Of a stretch of DNA of 64,000 nt, positions 40,715 to 51,158 are shown in pieces. Made by a program: the position numbers and the translations under genes. Source of the DNA: Streptomyces lincolnensis (GTDB taxonomy: Bacteria; Actinomycetota; Actinomycetes; Streptomycetales; Streptomycetaceae); the NCBI RefSeq assembly GCF_001685355.1, contig NZ_CP016438.1, forward strand, positions 3,906,001-3,970,000, in the 5' to 3' direction. Within the stretch, counting starts at the first letter, position 1. Every line of letters begins with the position of its first letter. A model generated the notes under the pieces. That model saw only the letters and a list, made by a program, of their open reading frames with translations. It did no database searches and was not told the DNA's origin.

Positions 40715-40803
40715 GGCCCGAGTCGACCGCGAACCCGCCGGCTCCGCATCCGGCGAGCGGCCGTCCGGAGTACGGAATCCTGCGGGCCGTTCGCCGTATA
40801 CCG

Positions 40804-42429
40804 TCAGCCCGCTACGAACGTATGCGCGACCTTGTCGTGCCAGCACTGGCGCCACGGCCGGTCGAACAGGCCCCACAGGATGCCCAGGACACCGATCGCG
40901 AGCAGTCCGGGCACGCTGTAGACGAGCCAGCGGCGCAGGGCGGCGCCGAACGACGGGGGCTCGTGGCCCTCGATGTCCCGCACCTCCAGACCGAGCAGCT
41001 TCTTGCCGAGCGTGCGCCCCCACTTGTGGGTGGGCAGCGCCTCGTAGAGGGCACCGAAGAGGAGCAGGACGGCGACGACGATGCCGAGGTACGTCGACGT
41101 CGTGCCGTCCAGCAGCCAGACCGTGACGGTCTCGCCGGAGAGCTTGGCCGCGTCGATCTTCTCGTTGACGTGGTCGACCGCCTTGAGGCCGAGCGGTACG
41201 GCGGCCACCGCGGTGACGCCCGCGAGGACGACGGTGTCCACCAGCCGGGCGGCCAGCCGCTTGCCGAGCCCCGCGGGCTTGGCCGAGGCCTGGCGCCGGG
41301 CGGCCGCCTGGAAGATGTCCTCCACCGGCGGCTTCCAGGGGGCGGGCTGCTCGTCCCCGGAGGGGCCCGCGAGCCGGTGCACCTGCTGCGCCCAGGACGG
41401 CTGGCCGCCACCGGCGCCGGTGCTGATCGGGGCGGAGGAGGCCGCGGACTGCTGCGGCACGCTCGCGGCGGGGGCCTGCTGCGGGAGCGGGGCCGCCGGG
41501 GACGCCTGCTGCGGGCCGGAGAGGGGCGTGGACGCGGCGGAGGCGGGCGCCTGACCGACGACGGGTCCCGCGGGCGCCTGTGGGGCTTCCGCACGGGCGG
41601 CGGCCGCCTTCCCGGCGCCGAAGCCCGGGGAGCCGGCGGAGCCCGCGGGCGTGCTCCCCTGCTGCGCCCCGGCCGCCCCGCCCTGCTGCGGTGTGCGCGG
41701 GGAGAGGGCGCGGAAGGTGACGGTGCCCTCGTCGCGGGCGGGGCCCGCGGGACCGGGGACGCCGGGAGCCGACGCCGCGGGTCCGGCCGTGGGCCTGCGG
41801 AAGAGGAAGGTGTTGGCGGAGTCGGCGTCGGGCTGGTCCGGCTCCGCGGGCGGGATCGTCGCGGTGCCGTCGGTACGGGCGGCGCGGCCCTCCGGCTGCG
41901 CCGGGCCCTCGGCGGACTGTGCGGCACGCGGCACCCGCGGATCGGCGGTCTGCGGGGCGTTCTGCTGAGCGGAGGCCTGCTGGGCGCCTTGCGGAGCCGC
42001 GGCCTGCTGGGCGCCCTGCGGGGCGTTCGGGGGCGAGCCCCACGACACCCGGCGGTCCTGTTCGCCCCCGAAGCCCGACTGGTGGTTGCGGTCGGCGCCC
42101 CACGCGGACGCGGGCTCGGGCCGGCTGCCGTGCTGGGCGCCGCCCGCGCCGGACCCGGCGGCCGGGTCCTCGTCGAAGAAGTGCGGGCCCGTCTCCTCCA
42201 CCGGAGCGGCCGCGGAGGCCGGAGAGCCCGCAGCGGGCGCGCCCGGCTGCTGGGCCGGATCCGAACCGGCCGGCGGGGCGAGCGGCTCGCCGTCGGTCGG
42301 TGCCGGACGGCTGGTGCCCGGTACCCAGGAGGCACCGTTCCAGTACCGGACGTATCCAGGAATGGACGGGTCCGGGTAATACCCTTCGCGGGGCCTGTCG
42401 TCACCGGGGGCCGGGGTTGGGGCGCTCAT
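40804..42429 (-). CDS. DUF2510-RDD membrane protein with long low-complexity linker
   Basis: 541 residues. DUF2510 at 14-36 ('GYYPDPSIPGYVRYWNGASW'), then about 340 residues of Ala/Pro/Gln-rich disordered sequence ('GAQQAAAPQGAQQASAQQ') and a C-terminal RDD domain ('GKRLAARLVDTVVLAGVTAVAAVP', 'GRTLGKKLLGLEVRD', 'LVYSVPGLLAIGVLGILWGLFD'). DUF2510 often sits at the N-terminus of actinobacterial membrane proteins. Function unknown. The ATG at 42429 gives the standard DUF2510 N-terminus; it is divergent from ssgG. Confidence 0.88.
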   Translation of the reverse strand: MSAPTPAPGDDRPREGYYPDPSIPGYVRYWNGASWVPGTSRPAPTDGEPLAPPAGSDPAQQPGAPAAGSPASAAAPVEETGPHFFDEDPAAGSGAGGAQHGSRPEPASAWGADRNHQSGFGGEQDRRVSWGSPPNAPQGAQQAAAPQGAQQASAQQNAPQTADPRVPRAAQSAEGPAQPEGRAARTDGTATIPPAEPDQPDADSANTFLFRRPTAGPAASAPGVPGPAGPARDEGTVTFRALSPRTPQQGGAAGAQQGSTPAGSAGSPGFGAGKAAAARAEAPQAPAGPVVGQAPASAASTPLSGPQQASPAAPLPQQAPAASVPQQSAASSAPISTGAGGGQPSWAQQVHRLAGPSGDEQPAPWKPPVEDIFQAAARRQASAKPAGLGKRLAARLVDTVVLAGVTAVAAVPLGLKAVDHVNEKIDAAKLSGETVTVWLLDGTTSTYLGIVVAVLLLFGALYEALPTHKWGRTLGKKLLGLEVRDIEGHEPPSFGAALRRWLVYSVPGLLAIGVLGILWGLFDRPWRQCWHDKVAHTFVAG

Positions 42430-42569
42430 GTCCGTCGTCCCGTATCTGCTCGGGGGTGAATATGGGGGCCTCCACATCTATCAGACCGGCGCAAGCCCCA
42501 CCGCCAGTCCCACCGGACCCACTCCTTTTGAGCACGGTCGCCACTCCCCCTCGAGCACGGTCGTCACCC

Positions 42570-42589
42570 CGCCGGAAAAAAGTCCGGCG
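42570..42589. other. Hairpin in the RDD/ssgG intergenic region
   Basis: CGCCGGA-AAAAAG-TCCGGCG, a perfect 7-bp stem, just beside two imperfect copies of GAGCACGGTCG (42531-42575). Between divergent genes, so more likely regulatory than a terminator. Confidence 0.4.
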
Positions 42590-42703
42590 AACCCGCGTAA
42601 TGCCCGCGGCCCCTGCCGCTCTCCACTCGTACGGGCCCACCGCAGGGCGCCGTACGCGCGTCGCGAGATGCCGCGTGACGTCACGAGAGAGGACACCCAC
42701 GCC

Positions 42704-43186
42704 ATGCACAACACCGTGGTGGAGCGGGAGCTGGAGCTCAAACTCATCCTGTCGCCGGAGCGCAGCATCCCGGTCCCGGCCCGACTGAGCTATCGCGTCG
42801 ACGACCCGTTCGCGATCCACATCACCTTCCACATCGGCTCCGACCACCCCGTGTACTGGACGTTCGCCCGCGAACTGCTGGTGGAGGGGGTGTTCCGGCC
42901 GTGCGGGCACGGGGACGTGCGGGTGTGGCCGACGAAGGTCGCGGGACGCAGCGTCGTCCTGATGGCGCTGAGTTCACCCGACGGGGACGCCCTCCTCCAG
43001 GCCCCCTCGGCACAGCTGTCGGCCTGGCTGGAGCGCACCCTGCGGGCGGTCCCCCCGGGCTCTGAGGCCGAGCGGCTCGGTATCGACGACGGCCTGGCCG
43101 AGCTGCTCGCCCCCACCCCGGGCTGTCACGACGACCTCTGGCTGCGCGACCCGTGGCCCTCGGACGAGTCGACGGACGGTGAGTGA
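42704..43186 (+). CDS. ssgG: SsgA-like sporulation protein SsgG
   Basis: 160 residues, SALP family, restricted to sporulating actinomycetes. 'VERELELKLILSPERSIPVPARLSYRVDDPFAIHITFHIGSD', 'WTFARELLVEGVFRPCGHGDVRVWP' and 'SVVLMALSSPDGDALLQAPSAQLSAWLERTL' are family-wide. Neighbourhood and N-terminus fit SsgG, which affects placement of sporulation septa in S. coelicolor; the paralogue assignment is from memory. ATG at 42704 has GAGAGG about 11 nt upstream; an ATG at 42668 would add 12 residues. It ends 12 bp from the convergent GlcD-like gene. Confidence 0.9.
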   Translation: MHNTVVERELELKLILSPERSIPVPARLSYRVDDPFAIHITFHIGSDHPVYWTFARELLVEGVFRPCGHGDVRVWPTKVAGRSVVLMALSSPDGDALLQAPSAQLSAWLERTLRAVPPGSEAERLGIDDGLAELLAPTPGCHDDLWLRDPWPSDESTDGE

Positions 43187-43197
43187 CGGCGGGTGCG

Positions 43198-44598
43198 TCA
43201 GAAGAGCTTGCCCGGGTTGAGGATGCCCAGCGGGTCGAACGCCGCCTTGACGGCCCGCTGCATCTCCAGGCCCACGGGGCCGATCTCGCGGGCCAGCCAC
43301 TCCTTCTTCAGGACGCCCACGCCGTGCTCGCCGGTGATGGTGCCGCCGAGTTCCAGGCCGAGGGCCATGATCTCGTCGAAGGACTCGCGGGCCCGCCGGC
43401 ACTCGTCGGGGTCCGCCGCGTCGAAGCAGACCGTCGGGTGGGTGTTGCCGTCTCCGGCGTGGGCGACGACACCGATGGTGAGCTGGTACTTCTCGGCGAT
43501 CCGCTCGGTGCCTTCGAGCAGTTCCGCGAGCCGGGAGCGCGGCACGCACACGTCGTCGATCATCGTCGTGCCCTTGACCGCCTCCAGCGCGGTCAGCGAC
43601 AACCGCCGCGCCTGGAGCAGCAGTTCGGACTCGGCGAGGTCCTCGGCGGGGACGACCTGGGTGGCGCCGGCCGCTTCGCACAGGGCGCCGAGGGCGGCGA
43701 GGTCGGCGGCCGGGTCGTGGGTGTCGAAGGCGGCCAGCAGCAGGGCCTCGGTGGTCTCCGGCAGGCCCATGTGCGCCAGGTCGTTGACGGCCTTGACCGT
43801 CGTACGGTCCATCAGTTCGAGGAGGGACGGCACATGGCCGCCCTCCATGATCCGGCACACGGCGTCGCAGGCGGCGGCCCCGGACGCGAACTCGGCCGCC
43901 AGCACCAGCTGCGCGGGCGGCTGCGGCCTGAGCCCCAGGATGGCCCGTACGACGATGCCGAGCGAGCCCTCGGAGCCGACGAACAGCCGGGTCAGGTCGT
44001 ACCCGGCGACGCCCTTCGCGGTACGGCGGCCGGTGGACATCAGCCGACCGTCGGCGAGGACGACGTCCAGGCCCAGGACGTACTCGGCGGTGACGCCGTA
44101 CTTCACGCAGCACAGGCCGCCGGAGGCGGTGCCGATGTTGCCGCCGATGGTGCACATCTCCCAGCTGGACGGGTCCGGCGGGTAGTAGAGGCCCTTTTCG
44201 TTGACCGCGCGGGAGAGGGTCGCGTTGATCACACCGGGCTCGACCACGGCGATGCGGTCGACGGGGTTGATCTCCAGGATGCGGTCCATCTTGGTCAGGG
44301 ACAGCACGATGCAGCCGTCGGAGGCGTTGGCGCCGCCCGACAGGCCCGTGCGGGCGCCCTGCGGGACGACCGGGACGCGCAGGTCCGTGGCGGTGCGCAT
44401 GACGTGCTGGACCTCTTCGACCGTGCGCGGGAGCACGACGACCGCCGGGGAACCGGCCGGGCAGAAGCTCGCCATGTCGTTGGCGTAGGAGGCCGTGACG
44501 TCCGGATCGGTGAGCACGACCTCGGTGGGGAGTCCGGACAGCAGACGGTCGACGAGGTTGCCGGTCTCCTCGTCGCGGGGCGCTTCGATACGGCTCAT
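43198..44598 (-). CDS. FAD-linked oxidase, GlcD/D-lactate dehydrogenase type
   Basis: 466 residues. PCMH FAD domain ('VVVLPRTVEEVQHVMRTATDLRVPVVPQGARTGLSGGA', 'IGGNIGTASGGLCCVKYGVTAEYVLGLDVVLADG') plus C-terminal 'FAD-oxidase C' domain ('IGVVAHAGDGNTHPTVCFD', 'TITGEHGVGVLKKEWL'). It oxidises a 2-hydroxyacid such as glycolate or D-lactate, passing electrons to an unknown acceptor. Start 44598 (ATG) is chosen; a GTG two codons upstream is possible; no clear Shine-Dalgarno. Its 89-bp upstream gap is shared with the divergent TPR gene. Confidence 0.92.
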   Translation of the reverse strand: MSRIEAPRDEETGNLVDRLLSGLPTEVVLTDPDVTASYANDMASFCPAGSPAVVVLPRTVEEVQHVMRTATDLRVPVVPQGARTGLSGGANASDGCIVLSLTKMDRILEINPVDRIAVVEPGVINATLSRAVNEKGLYYPPDPSSWEMCTIGGNIGTASGGLCCVKYGVTAEYVLGLDVVLADGRLMSTGRRTAKGVAGYDLTRLFVGSEGSLGIVVRAILGLRPQPPAQLVLAAEFASGAAACDAVCRIMEGGHVPSLLELMDRTTVKAVNDLAHMGLPETTEALLLAAFDTHDPAADLAALGALCEAAGATQVVPAEDLAESELLLQARRLSLTALEAVKGTTMIDDVCVPRSRLAELLEGTERIAEKYQLTIGVVAHAGDGNTHPTVCFDAADPDECRRARESFDEIMALGLELGGTITGEHGVGVLKKEWLAREIGPVGLEMQRAVKAAFDPLGILNPGKLF

Positions 44599-44687
44599 GA
44601 TCACAGCGTCGCACCCGGGGCCATCGGTGTGAACCCCGCGTACGGCAGCTGCCGCACACCCGGATGTGGTCGTCGTATTGACGCACA

Positions 44688-46139
44688 GTGAGCGCCATGG
44701 AGAACCAGGACGAAGCTCCCCGGCCGGCCCGGACATCTAGGGGCGCGCGGGTGCTGGTCGCCTCGGTCGCCGGGGGTGCCGTGCTCGGCGGGGTGCTGAC
44801 GCTGCTGCCCTGGGAGCGGGCGGCGCCACGGGCGCCCGCACCGGCGCCGGGGGCCCGGGCGCACGCGGCGGTGGCCGCCGGGGTGCCTGCCTCGCTGCCC
44901 GATCTGGCGACGCTGATCGGTGAGCGGGAGGCCCGTCTGCGGGCGCGTCCCAAGGACGCGGTGTCGTGGGCGGTACTGGGGTCGGCGTATGTGGAGCGGG
45001 GGCGGCGGACCGCGGACGCCAGGTATTACCCGCGGGCCGAGAGGGCGCTGCGTATGTCGCTGAAGGTGCGCGCGCGGGGCAACGCGCAGGCCCTCGGCGG
45101 TCTGGCGGCGCTGGCGAACGCGCGCCGGGACTTCCGGGCGGCGCGGGGCTGGGCGGAGGCGGCGCGGACGGCGGAACCGGGGCGCTGGACGACGTATCCG
45201 CTGCTGATCGACGCCTACCGCGGGCTCGGCGACCACGAGGCGGCCCGCGCGTCCCTGGACCGGCTGAGGGAGCTGCGGTCCGGGCCGGCGGTGATGGTGT
45301 GGGCGGCTGCCGTCTACCGGGACCAGGGGTGGCGGGAGGACGCGGCGGCGCAGCTCGCCGACGCGGTGGCCGGGGCCCGGACGCCGGCGGAGCGCGCGGC
45401 GTATCTGGAGCGGGCCGGGCAGCTGGCCTGGGAGCGCGGCGACCGGGAGGACGCCCTCGGGCACTTCCGGCGCGCGCTGCGGATTGACCCCGACCAGCGG
45501 GCCGCGCAGGCCGGCCAGGGGCGTGCGCTGGCCGCGCTGGGCCGGACCACCGAGGCGCTGAACGCCTACCGGGCGGCGCTCGCCGGGCAGCCCAGCCCCC
45601 AGTACGCGCTGGAGCTGGGCGAGTTGTACGAGTCGCTGGGGCTCGGGCGGGCGGCACGCGCGCAGTACGACCTGCTGCGGGCCCGGGTGCGCGGTGCCGC
45701 CGCGGGCGGGGCCGACGAGGAGCTGGTGCTCGGCCGGTTCGAGGCCGACCACGGTGACCCGGCGGCCGCGGTACGGCGGTTGCGGGCCCAGTGGGCGCGG
45801 CAGCCGGGCGTCGAGGTGGCCGACGCGCTGGGGTGGGCGCTGCACCGGGCCGGGGACGACGAGGAGGCGCTGCGGTTCGCCGGGATCGCGACGGACGCCA
45901 CGAAGGGCGGCGGGGTGCGCAGCGCGCCCTACGCGTACCACCGGGGCATGATCGAACGGGAGTTGACGCGGTACGGGCCGGCCCGGCGGCACCTTCAGGA
46001 GGCCCTGCGGATCAACCCGTACTTCTCGCCGGTCCACGCGCGGACGGTCCGGGAGGCGCTCACGGAGCTGGGCGAGCCGTCGGTGGCGGAGGTGCCGGAC
46101 TTCACAGGGCCGCCGTGCCGATCAGCGCGTTGCGCGTGA
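44688..46139 (+). CDS. Membrane-anchored TPR protein
   Basis: 483 residues. N-terminal anchor ('ARVLVASVAGGAVLGGVLTLLPW'), then a superhelix of TPR motifs: 'SWAVLGSAYVERGRRTADARYYPRAERALRMSLKV', 'LAWERGDREDALGHFRRALRIDPDQ', 'LAALGRTTEALNAYRAALAGQP', 'LGWALHRAGDDEEALRFAGIA' and 'YGPARRHLQEALRINPYF'. TPRs scaffold protein complexes; partner unknown. GTG at 44688 may be used leaderlessly (TATTGA box 6 nt before); ATG at 44697 is the alternative. The 3' end overlaps the convergent nitrile hydratase alpha gene by 38 bp. Confidence 0.82.
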   Translation: MSAMENQDEAPRPARTSRGARVLVASVAGGAVLGGVLTLLPWERAAPRAPAPAPGARAHAAVAAGVPASLPDLATLIGEREARLRARPKDAVSWAVLGSAYVERGRRTADARYYPRAERALRMSLKVRARGNAQALGGLAALANARRDFRAARGWAEAARTAEPGRWTTYPLLIDAYRGLGDHEAARASLDRLRELRSGPAVMVWAAAVYRDQGWREDAAAQLADAVAGARTPAERAAYLERAGQLAWERGDREDALGHFRRALRIDPDQRAAQAGQGRALAALGRTTEALNAYRAALAGQPSPQYALELGELYESLGLGRAARAQYDLLRARVRGAAAGGADEELVLGRFEADHGDPAAAVRRLRAQWARQPGVEVADALGWALHRAGDDEEALRFAGIATDATKGGGVRSAPYAYHRGMIERELTRYGPARRHLQEALRINPYFSPVHARTVREALTELGEPSVAEVPDFTGPPCRSARCA

Positions 46140-46695
46140 CCAGCGCGGCGAGTTCCTCCTCGGTCAGGCCCGCGGTGCCCTCGGGCCGGCGCGGCAGGAC
46201 CATGTAGCGGGTCTCCGCGCTGGAGTCCCACACCGTGATGTCCGTGGTGTCGGGCAGCCGCAGGCCGAACTCCTCCAGTACCGCCCGGGGTTCGCGGACC
46301 ACCCGGGAGCGGTAGGCCTCGGACTTGTACCAGCTCGGGGACGGGCCCAGCAGGCGCAGGGGGTAGCAGGAGCAGAGCGTGCAGACGATGACGTTGTGCG
46401 TCGACTCCGTGTTCTCCACGACCCGCAGCCGCTGTTCGGCACCCTCCATGTAGCCCAGCTCCCGCACGGCCGCCGTACCGTCCGTCAGGAGACGGGACTT
46501 GAAGTCGGCGTCCACCCAGGCACGGGCCGTCACCCGTGCCCCGCTCGCGGGGGACGCCCCGGCGAGGAACGCGTCGAGCGCCTCGTCCAGCTGGGTGCCG
46601 GTGAGCACCCCCTTCTCCTCCAGGAGGGTCTCCAGCCGCCGCACCTTCCGGGAGATCGCCGCGTCCGAGTGGCCTTCGGTGGTGTCACCGCTCAT
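46102..46695 (-). CDS. Cobalt-type nitrile hydratase alpha subunit
   Basis: 197 residues. The metal site is C105-T-L-C108-S109-C110 in 'VIVCTLCSCYPLRLLGPSPSWY'; the Thr form (V-C-T-L-C-S-C) is that of cobalt-type enzymes, Ser giving iron type. 'WVDADFKSRLLTDG' and 'SEAYRSRVVREPRAVLEEFG' are typical alpha-chain stretches. The enzyme hydrates nitriles to amides; thiocyanate hydrolase and toyocamycin nitrile hydratase are close relatives. ATG at 46695 was chosen because AAGGGAG lies 9 nt away, while it abuts the ATG at 46704. Overlaps the upstream subunit gene by 11 bp. Confidence 0.92.
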   Translation of the reverse strand: MSGDTTEGHSDAAISRKVRRLETLLEEKGVLTGTQLDEALDAFLAGASPASGARVTARAWVDADFKSRLLTDGTAAVRELGYMEGAEQRLRVVENTESTHNVIVCTLCSCYPLRLLGPSPSWYKSEAYRSRVVREPRAVLEEFGLRLPDTTDITVWDSSAETRYMVLPRRPEGTAGLTEEELAALVTRNALIGTAAL

Positions 46696-47008
46696 CGGTC
46701 GCATCTCCCTTGTCCTCCTCCAGGTAGCTTTCCCACAGATCCAGTACGACGTGATGGTCGCCCTCGCCCCACAGGTCCCGCGCGGCGAAGCGGACGGCGT
46801 AGATCTGCTCGACCGGCGCGTCCCCGCGGCCCCGCGCGTTGACGTCGGCCAGCGCGGCCGGGCCCTCCGGTTCGACCACGGTTCCCCGCTTGCCGCGCGC
46901 GTATCTCGGCAGGCGGGTGTGGTGCGGCGGGTCGTGGCGGAAGGTGCGGACGCGGGCGCCGGGGGCGAAGCGGTCGGCGGTCGTCGGGGCGGCTGCCGGG
47001 TCGGTCAT
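46685..47008 (-). CDS. Nitrile hydratase beta subunit, C-terminal half
   Basis: 107 residues covering only the SH3-like C-terminal half of a normal beta chain: 'FAPGARVRTFRHDPPHHTRLPRYARGKRGTVVEPEG' and 'EQIYAVRFAARDLWGEGDHHVVLDLWESYLEE'. In ordinary nitrile hydratases this is fused to the N-terminal half; here it is a separate gene starting with ATG at 47008, with an ATGA overlap with the N-terminal half gene. A three-subunit layout is known for thiocyanate hydrolase and toyocamycin nitrile hydratase. Confidence 0.9.
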   Translation of the reverse strand: MTDPAAAPTTADRFAPGARVRTFRHDPPHHTRLPRYARGKRGTVVEPEGPAALADVNARGRGDAPVEQIYAVRFAARDLWGEGDHHVVLDLWESYLEEDKGDATDER

Positions 47009-47301
47009 CGTGCCCCGCCCGGCTCGTCCAGTTCGCCCGGCGCGATCACGCCCTTGCGTTCCAGGAGGGCGACGACGGCCAGGTACCAGCGCTCGTAGTA
47101 CGAGGTCGCCAGGTACTCCGTCGGCGGCATCGACTCGATGGTGTCCCGGAACTCGTCCAGGTTGAAGACCCCCTGGGCGCGCAGGGCGTTCCAGATACCG
47201 AAGACCCGTGCCTCCCAGTCGGCGTGGAAGGGCTCGGTGTCGTCCGTGGTGTCGACGGCGCCGAAGCCCTGGGTGCCGCCCACGTCGTTGATCCTGGCCA
47301 T
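47005..47301 (-). CDS. Nitrile hydratase beta subunit, N-terminal half
   Basis: 98 residues matching the N-terminal half of nitrile hydratase beta: 'RINDVGGTQGFGAVD', 'PFHADWEARVFGIWNALRAQGVFNLDEFRDTIESMPPTEYLATSYYERWYLAVVALLERKG'. It starts the three-gene unit (beta-N, beta-C, alpha), each overlapping the next by 4-11 bp, so the subunits are made in matched amounts. The start ATG at 47301 lies 19 bp after the hppD stop on the same strand, so the unit could be read through from hppD. No dedicated activator/metallochaperone gene is seen nearby. Confidence 0.9.
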   Translation of the reverse strand: MARINDVGGTQGFGAVDTTDDTEPFHADWEARVFGIWNALRAQGVFNLDEFRDTIESMPPTEYLATSYYERWYLAVVALLERKGVIAPGELDEPGGAR

Positions 47302-47320
47302 GGGGTCAGGTTACGTCGGG

Positions 47321-49082
<1,762 letters not shown>

Positions 49083-49101
49083 TCGGCGTGGGTGAGGCGA
49101 T

Positions 49102-49749
49102 GTGAACTTCTGGGAGTATCTGGCGGGCCGCCACCAGCAGCTGCTCACGGACGCCTACCAGCACGCCAGCGCCGTCTTCCAGTGCATGGTCGCGGCCACG
49201 CTGATCGGTGTGCTGATCGGCGTCGCCACCTACCGCAGCGACTGGGCCGGCAACCTCGCGACCACCGCCACCTCGACCCTTCTGACCATTCCGTCGCTGG
49301 CCATGATCGGCCTGCTCATCCCGGTCGTCGGCCTCGGGGTGCCGCCCACGGTGATCGCGCTGATCCTGTACGGGCTGCTGCCGATCGTGCGCAACGCGAT
49401 CGTCGGGCTGCGCGGGGTCGACCCCTCTCTGGTGGACGCGGCGAAGGGCATCGGGATGTCCCGGCCGATGCGGCTGGTGCGGGTCGAGCTGCCGCTCGCC
49501 TGGCCGCCGATCCTCACCGGGATCCGGGTCTCCACGCAGATGCTGATGGGCATCGCGGCGATCGCCGCCTACGCCTCCGGACCCGGCCTCGGCAACGAGA
49601 TCTTCCGCGGGATCGGCTCCCTGGGCAGCAAGAACGCGCTCAACCAGGTCCTCGCGGGCACGCTCGGGATCATCGTCCTGGCCCTGCTGTTCGACGCCGC
49701 GTACGTCCTGATCGGACGGCTGACCATTCCCAGGGGGATCCGTGCCTGA
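49102..49749 (+). CDS. Osmoprotectant ABC transporter permease (OpuCB type)
   Basis: 215 residues, five or six helices, typical of the single-domain OpuC/OsmW permeases: 'TLLTIPSLAMIGLLIPVVGLGVPPTVIALILYGLLPIVRNAIVGLRGVDPSLVDAAKGIGMSRPMRLVRVELPLAWPPILTGIRVSTQML' includes the EAA loop. GTG at 49102 has GAGG 4-5 nt upstream. First gene of a four-gene operon; it overlaps the ATPase gene by 8 bp. Likely substrate is glycine betaine, choline or another compatible solute. Confidence 0.92.
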   Translation: MNFWEYLAGRHQQLLTDAYQHASAVFQCMVAATLIGVLIGVATYRSDWAGNLATTATSTLLTIPSLAMIGLLIPVVGLGVPPTVIALILYGLLPIVRNAIVGLRGVDPSLVDAAKGIGMSRPMRLVRVELPLAWPPILTGIRVSTQMLMGIAAIAAYASGPGLGNEIFRGIGSLGSKNALNQVLAGTLGIIVLALLFDAAYVLIGRLTIPRGIRA

Positions 49750-50980
49750 CGCATCGACATCCGGGGCCTCGATCGAGCTGGAGAACCTCACCAAGCGGTA
49801 TCCGGGCAATCCCAGCCCGGCCGTCGACAACGTCAGCATGGAGATCAAGGCGGGCGAGCTCGTCGTCTTCGTCGGCCCGTCCGGATGCGGCAAGTCCACG
49901 ACACTCAAGATGATCAACAGGTTGATCGAGCCGTCGGGCGGTCGCATCCGGATCAACGGCGAGGACGTCACGAACATCGATCCGGTCAAGCTGCGCCGCA
50001 AGGTGGGCTACGCGATCCAGTCGGCCGGTCTCTTCCCGCACATGACGGTCACGCAGAACATCTCCCTCGTACCGAAGATGATCGGCTGGCCGAAGGAACG
50101 CATCAGGAACCGGGTGGAGGAGCTGCTCGACCTCGTCGGGCTCGACCCCGGCGAGTTCCACGGCCGCTATCCGCGCCAGCTGTCCGGCGGCCAGCAGCAG
50201 CGGGTGGGGGTGGCGCGGGCGCTCGCGGCCGATCCGCCGGTGCTGCTGATGGACGAGCCGTTCGGCGCGGTCGACCCGATCACCCGCGACCACCTCCAGG
50301 ACGAGCTGATCCGGCTCCAGCACGAGCTGCACAAGACGATCGTCTTCGTCACCCACGACTTCGACGAGGCGATCAAGCTCGGCGACCGGATCGCCGTCCT
50401 GCGCGAGCGCTCGCACATCGCCCAGTTCGACACCCCGGAGGCCATCCTCACCAACCCGGCGGACGACTTCGTCTCCGGCTTCGTCGGGGCGGGGGCGGCA
50501 CTGAAGCGGCTGAACCTCACCCGCGTACGGGACGTGGAGATCACCGGCTATCCGACGGTGACCGTGGACGACCCCCTCCAGGAGATCTTCAACAAGCTCC
50601 GTTCCAGCGGTACGAACGAGATCCTGCTGCTCGACAAGCGCGGCCGCCCCTACAAGTGGCTCAGGCGCGGCGACCTGATGCGCGCCAAGGGCTCCCTGGC
50701 CCGCGCCGGGACGCTGGTCAGCGACACGGTGACCCGGGACGCGACCGTACGGGACGCCCTGGAGGCGGTGCTCACGGACAGCTCGGGGCGGGTGGCGGTC
50801 ACCGGGCGGCGCGGCGAGTACACGGGTGTGGTCGACGTGGAGACGCTGATGAACTCCGTCCACGACCTCCTGGAGGCCGACCGGCTGGAGGCCATGGCGC
50901 ACCGGCACGACCTGGAGGAGCTGCGGTCCGCGCAGACCCACGCGGAGCAGGAGGGCCTCGGAGGGGTGACGAAGGCGTGA
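49742..50980 (+). CDS. Osmoprotectant ABC transporter ATPase with CBS pair
   Basis: 412 residues. Walker A 'GPSGCGKSTTLKMINRLIEPSGG', signature 'LSGGQQQRVGVARALAADPPVLLMDEPFGAVDP', switch 'VTHDFDEAIKLGDRIAVLRE'. The C-terminal 150 residues carry two CBS domains ('VTVDDPLQEIFNKLRSSGTNEILLLDKRGRPYKWLRR', 'VTRDATVRDALEAVLTDSSGRVAVTGRRGEYTGVVDVETLM'), which in OpuA/OpuC sense ionic strength. GTG start overlaps the permease stop (GTGCCTGA). Stop overlaps a possible GTG start (50977) of the next permease. Confidence 0.94.
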   Translation: MPDASTSGASIELENLTKRYPGNPSPAVDNVSMEIKAGELVVFVGPSGCGKSTTLKMINRLIEPSGGRIRINGEDVTNIDPVKLRRKVGYAIQSAGLFPHMTVTQNISLVPKMIGWPKERIRNRVEELLDLVGLDPGEFHGRYPRQLSGGQQQRVGVARALAADPPVLLMDEPFGAVDPITRDHLQDELIRLQHELHKTIVFVTHDFDEAIKLGDRIAVLRERSHIAQFDTPEAILTNPADDFVSGFVGAGAALKRLNLTRVRDVEITGYPTVTVDDPLQEIFNKLRSSGTNEILLLDKRGRPYKWLRRGDLMRAKGSLARAGTLVSDTVTRDATVRDALEAVLTDSSGRVAVTGRRGEYTGVVDVETLMNSVHDLLEADRLEAMAHRHDLEELRSAQTHAEQEGLGGVTKA

Positions 50981-51158
50981 CCGGCCCCGAGGTGGAGGAG
51001 GCGGGGGTGGACGGGTCGGGGCGGGTGCGTCGGGAACGGGTGCGTCGGAAGCGGGAGCATCGAGCACGGCGTCGTCGGAGGCGCGGGGCGAGGCGCCGCC
51101 CCCTCCCCCGGGCCCCCTCAGGCCCCGTATCACCTGGCAGAAGCTGACCTTCCTGCCC

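Noticed and set aside
46102..46139. Fusion of the TPR protein with nitrile hydratase alpha
   Set aside because: The genes are convergent and merely overlap at their ends.
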